DNA of 5,686 bases, taken from positions 1 to 5,686 of the forward strand of contig MNYD01000109.1 in the NCBI GenBank assembly GCA_001872925.1, written 5' to 3'. The translations under genes were made by a program, and so were the position numbers. The notes under the pieces are model-generated. The model was not told the DNA's origin, searched no databases, and saw only the letters and a program-made list of their open reading frames with translations. Shown here piece by piece: positions 5,437 to 5,686 of the stretch. The stretch's first letter is position 1. Every line of letters begins with the position of its first letter. Origin of the DNA: Dehalococcoidia bacterium CG2_30_46_19. Lineage in GTDB: Bacteria > Chloroflexota > Dehalococcoidia > GIF9 > AB-539-J10.

Positions 5437-5686
5437 TTAAGCCTGATTTAGCAATTCTAAAAACTCAGCTTCGCTAAGTATCTTTATTCCTAATTTCTCC
5501 GCTTTAGCCAATTTGGAACCAGGGTCAGCACCAACCACCACATAATTCGTCTTTTTAGTGACATCCGAGCTAGCGTTGCCCCCCAGAGCCTCTATTCGCG
5601 CCTCTGCTTCCGAACGTGCAAATGACTCCAGCTTCCCGGTGATGACAAACTCCACTCCAGCCAGAGGTAATTCTCCAGGCTTTATT
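5437..5686 (-). CDS. ligA: NAD-dependent DNA ligase, C-terminal BRCT domain (partial)
   Basis: The last 82 residues of a protein whose upstream part lies beyond the right edge are seen here. The frame runs open from the edge through KPGELPLAG and EFVITGKLESF, then ALGG, TNYVVVG, KLAKAEKLGIKIL and FLELL. This is the typical BRCT domain that ends bacterial LigA, which seals nicks in DNA using NAD+ during replication and repair. The GTG at 5653-5655 is an internal valine codon, not a start, because the ligase-like sequence continues upstream of it. The stop at 5437 faces the stop of the DarT-like gene across 77 bp. Together with pth and eno on the same strand it marks the ancestral housekeeping order that the plus-strand cassette interrupts. 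A BRCT domain of another protein is possible, but the KPGELPLAG linker favours LigA. Confidence 0.9.
   Translation of the reverse strand, partial: IKPGELPLAGVEFVITGKLESFARSEAEARIEALGGNASSDVTKKTNYVVVGADPGSKLAKAEKLGIKILSEAEFLELLNQA

Overview
The window looks like chromosomal DNA from an uncultured bacterium. A Dehalococcoidia-like member of the Chloroflexota is my best guess, but no taxonomic marker settles it. The guess rests on a dispersed palindromic repeat of a style I associate with those genomes (CATTGCGAG, CATTCTGA, GAGCGAAG and GCAATCTC blocks) and on housekeeping genes for enolase, peptidyl-tRNA hydrolase and NAD-dependent DNA ligase lying close together on one strand.

Layout. Positions 1-2564 hold a minus-strand housekeeping block, read right to left: pth (peptidyl-tRNA hydrolase), a SLOG/LOG-like Rossmann protein of the TIGR00725 type, then eno (enolase). 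At the right edge (5437-5686, also minus strand) is the C-terminal BRCT end of ligA. Between pth and ligA lies about 2.9 kb read on the plus strand that looks like an insertion: a zinc-ribbon Nudix hydrolase (2606-3106), a truncated second copy of the pth 5' end (3202-3295, minus strand), and a two-gene cassette (3438-5359) of a DarG-like macrodomain protein and a DarT-like ADP-ribosyltransferase, overlapping by ATGA.

The cassette is the main point of interest. DarT enzymes attach ADP-ribose from NAD+ to DNA bases, and DarG macrodomains remove it and neutralise the toxin, so the pair is probably a toxin-antitoxin or anti-phage system. It departs from the familiar arrangement in three ways: the antitoxin-like gene comes first, the toxin-like protein carries roughly 90 extra C-terminal residues that look beta-rich, and the C-terminal half of the antitoxin is a domain I cannot assign. 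The neighbouring Nudix enzyme could act on ADP-ribose or NAD, which would fit the same chemistry, but that link is inference.

The pth fragment is informative about history. Over its first 28 codons it differs from the intact gene at 14 bases, 10 of them silent, and it keeps the same TATAAT-containing upstream element. That pattern points to a fragment of a diverged functional pth brought in by recombination, rather than a local duplication left to decay. It suggests that the pth/ligA junction is a recurrent site for accessory cassettes.
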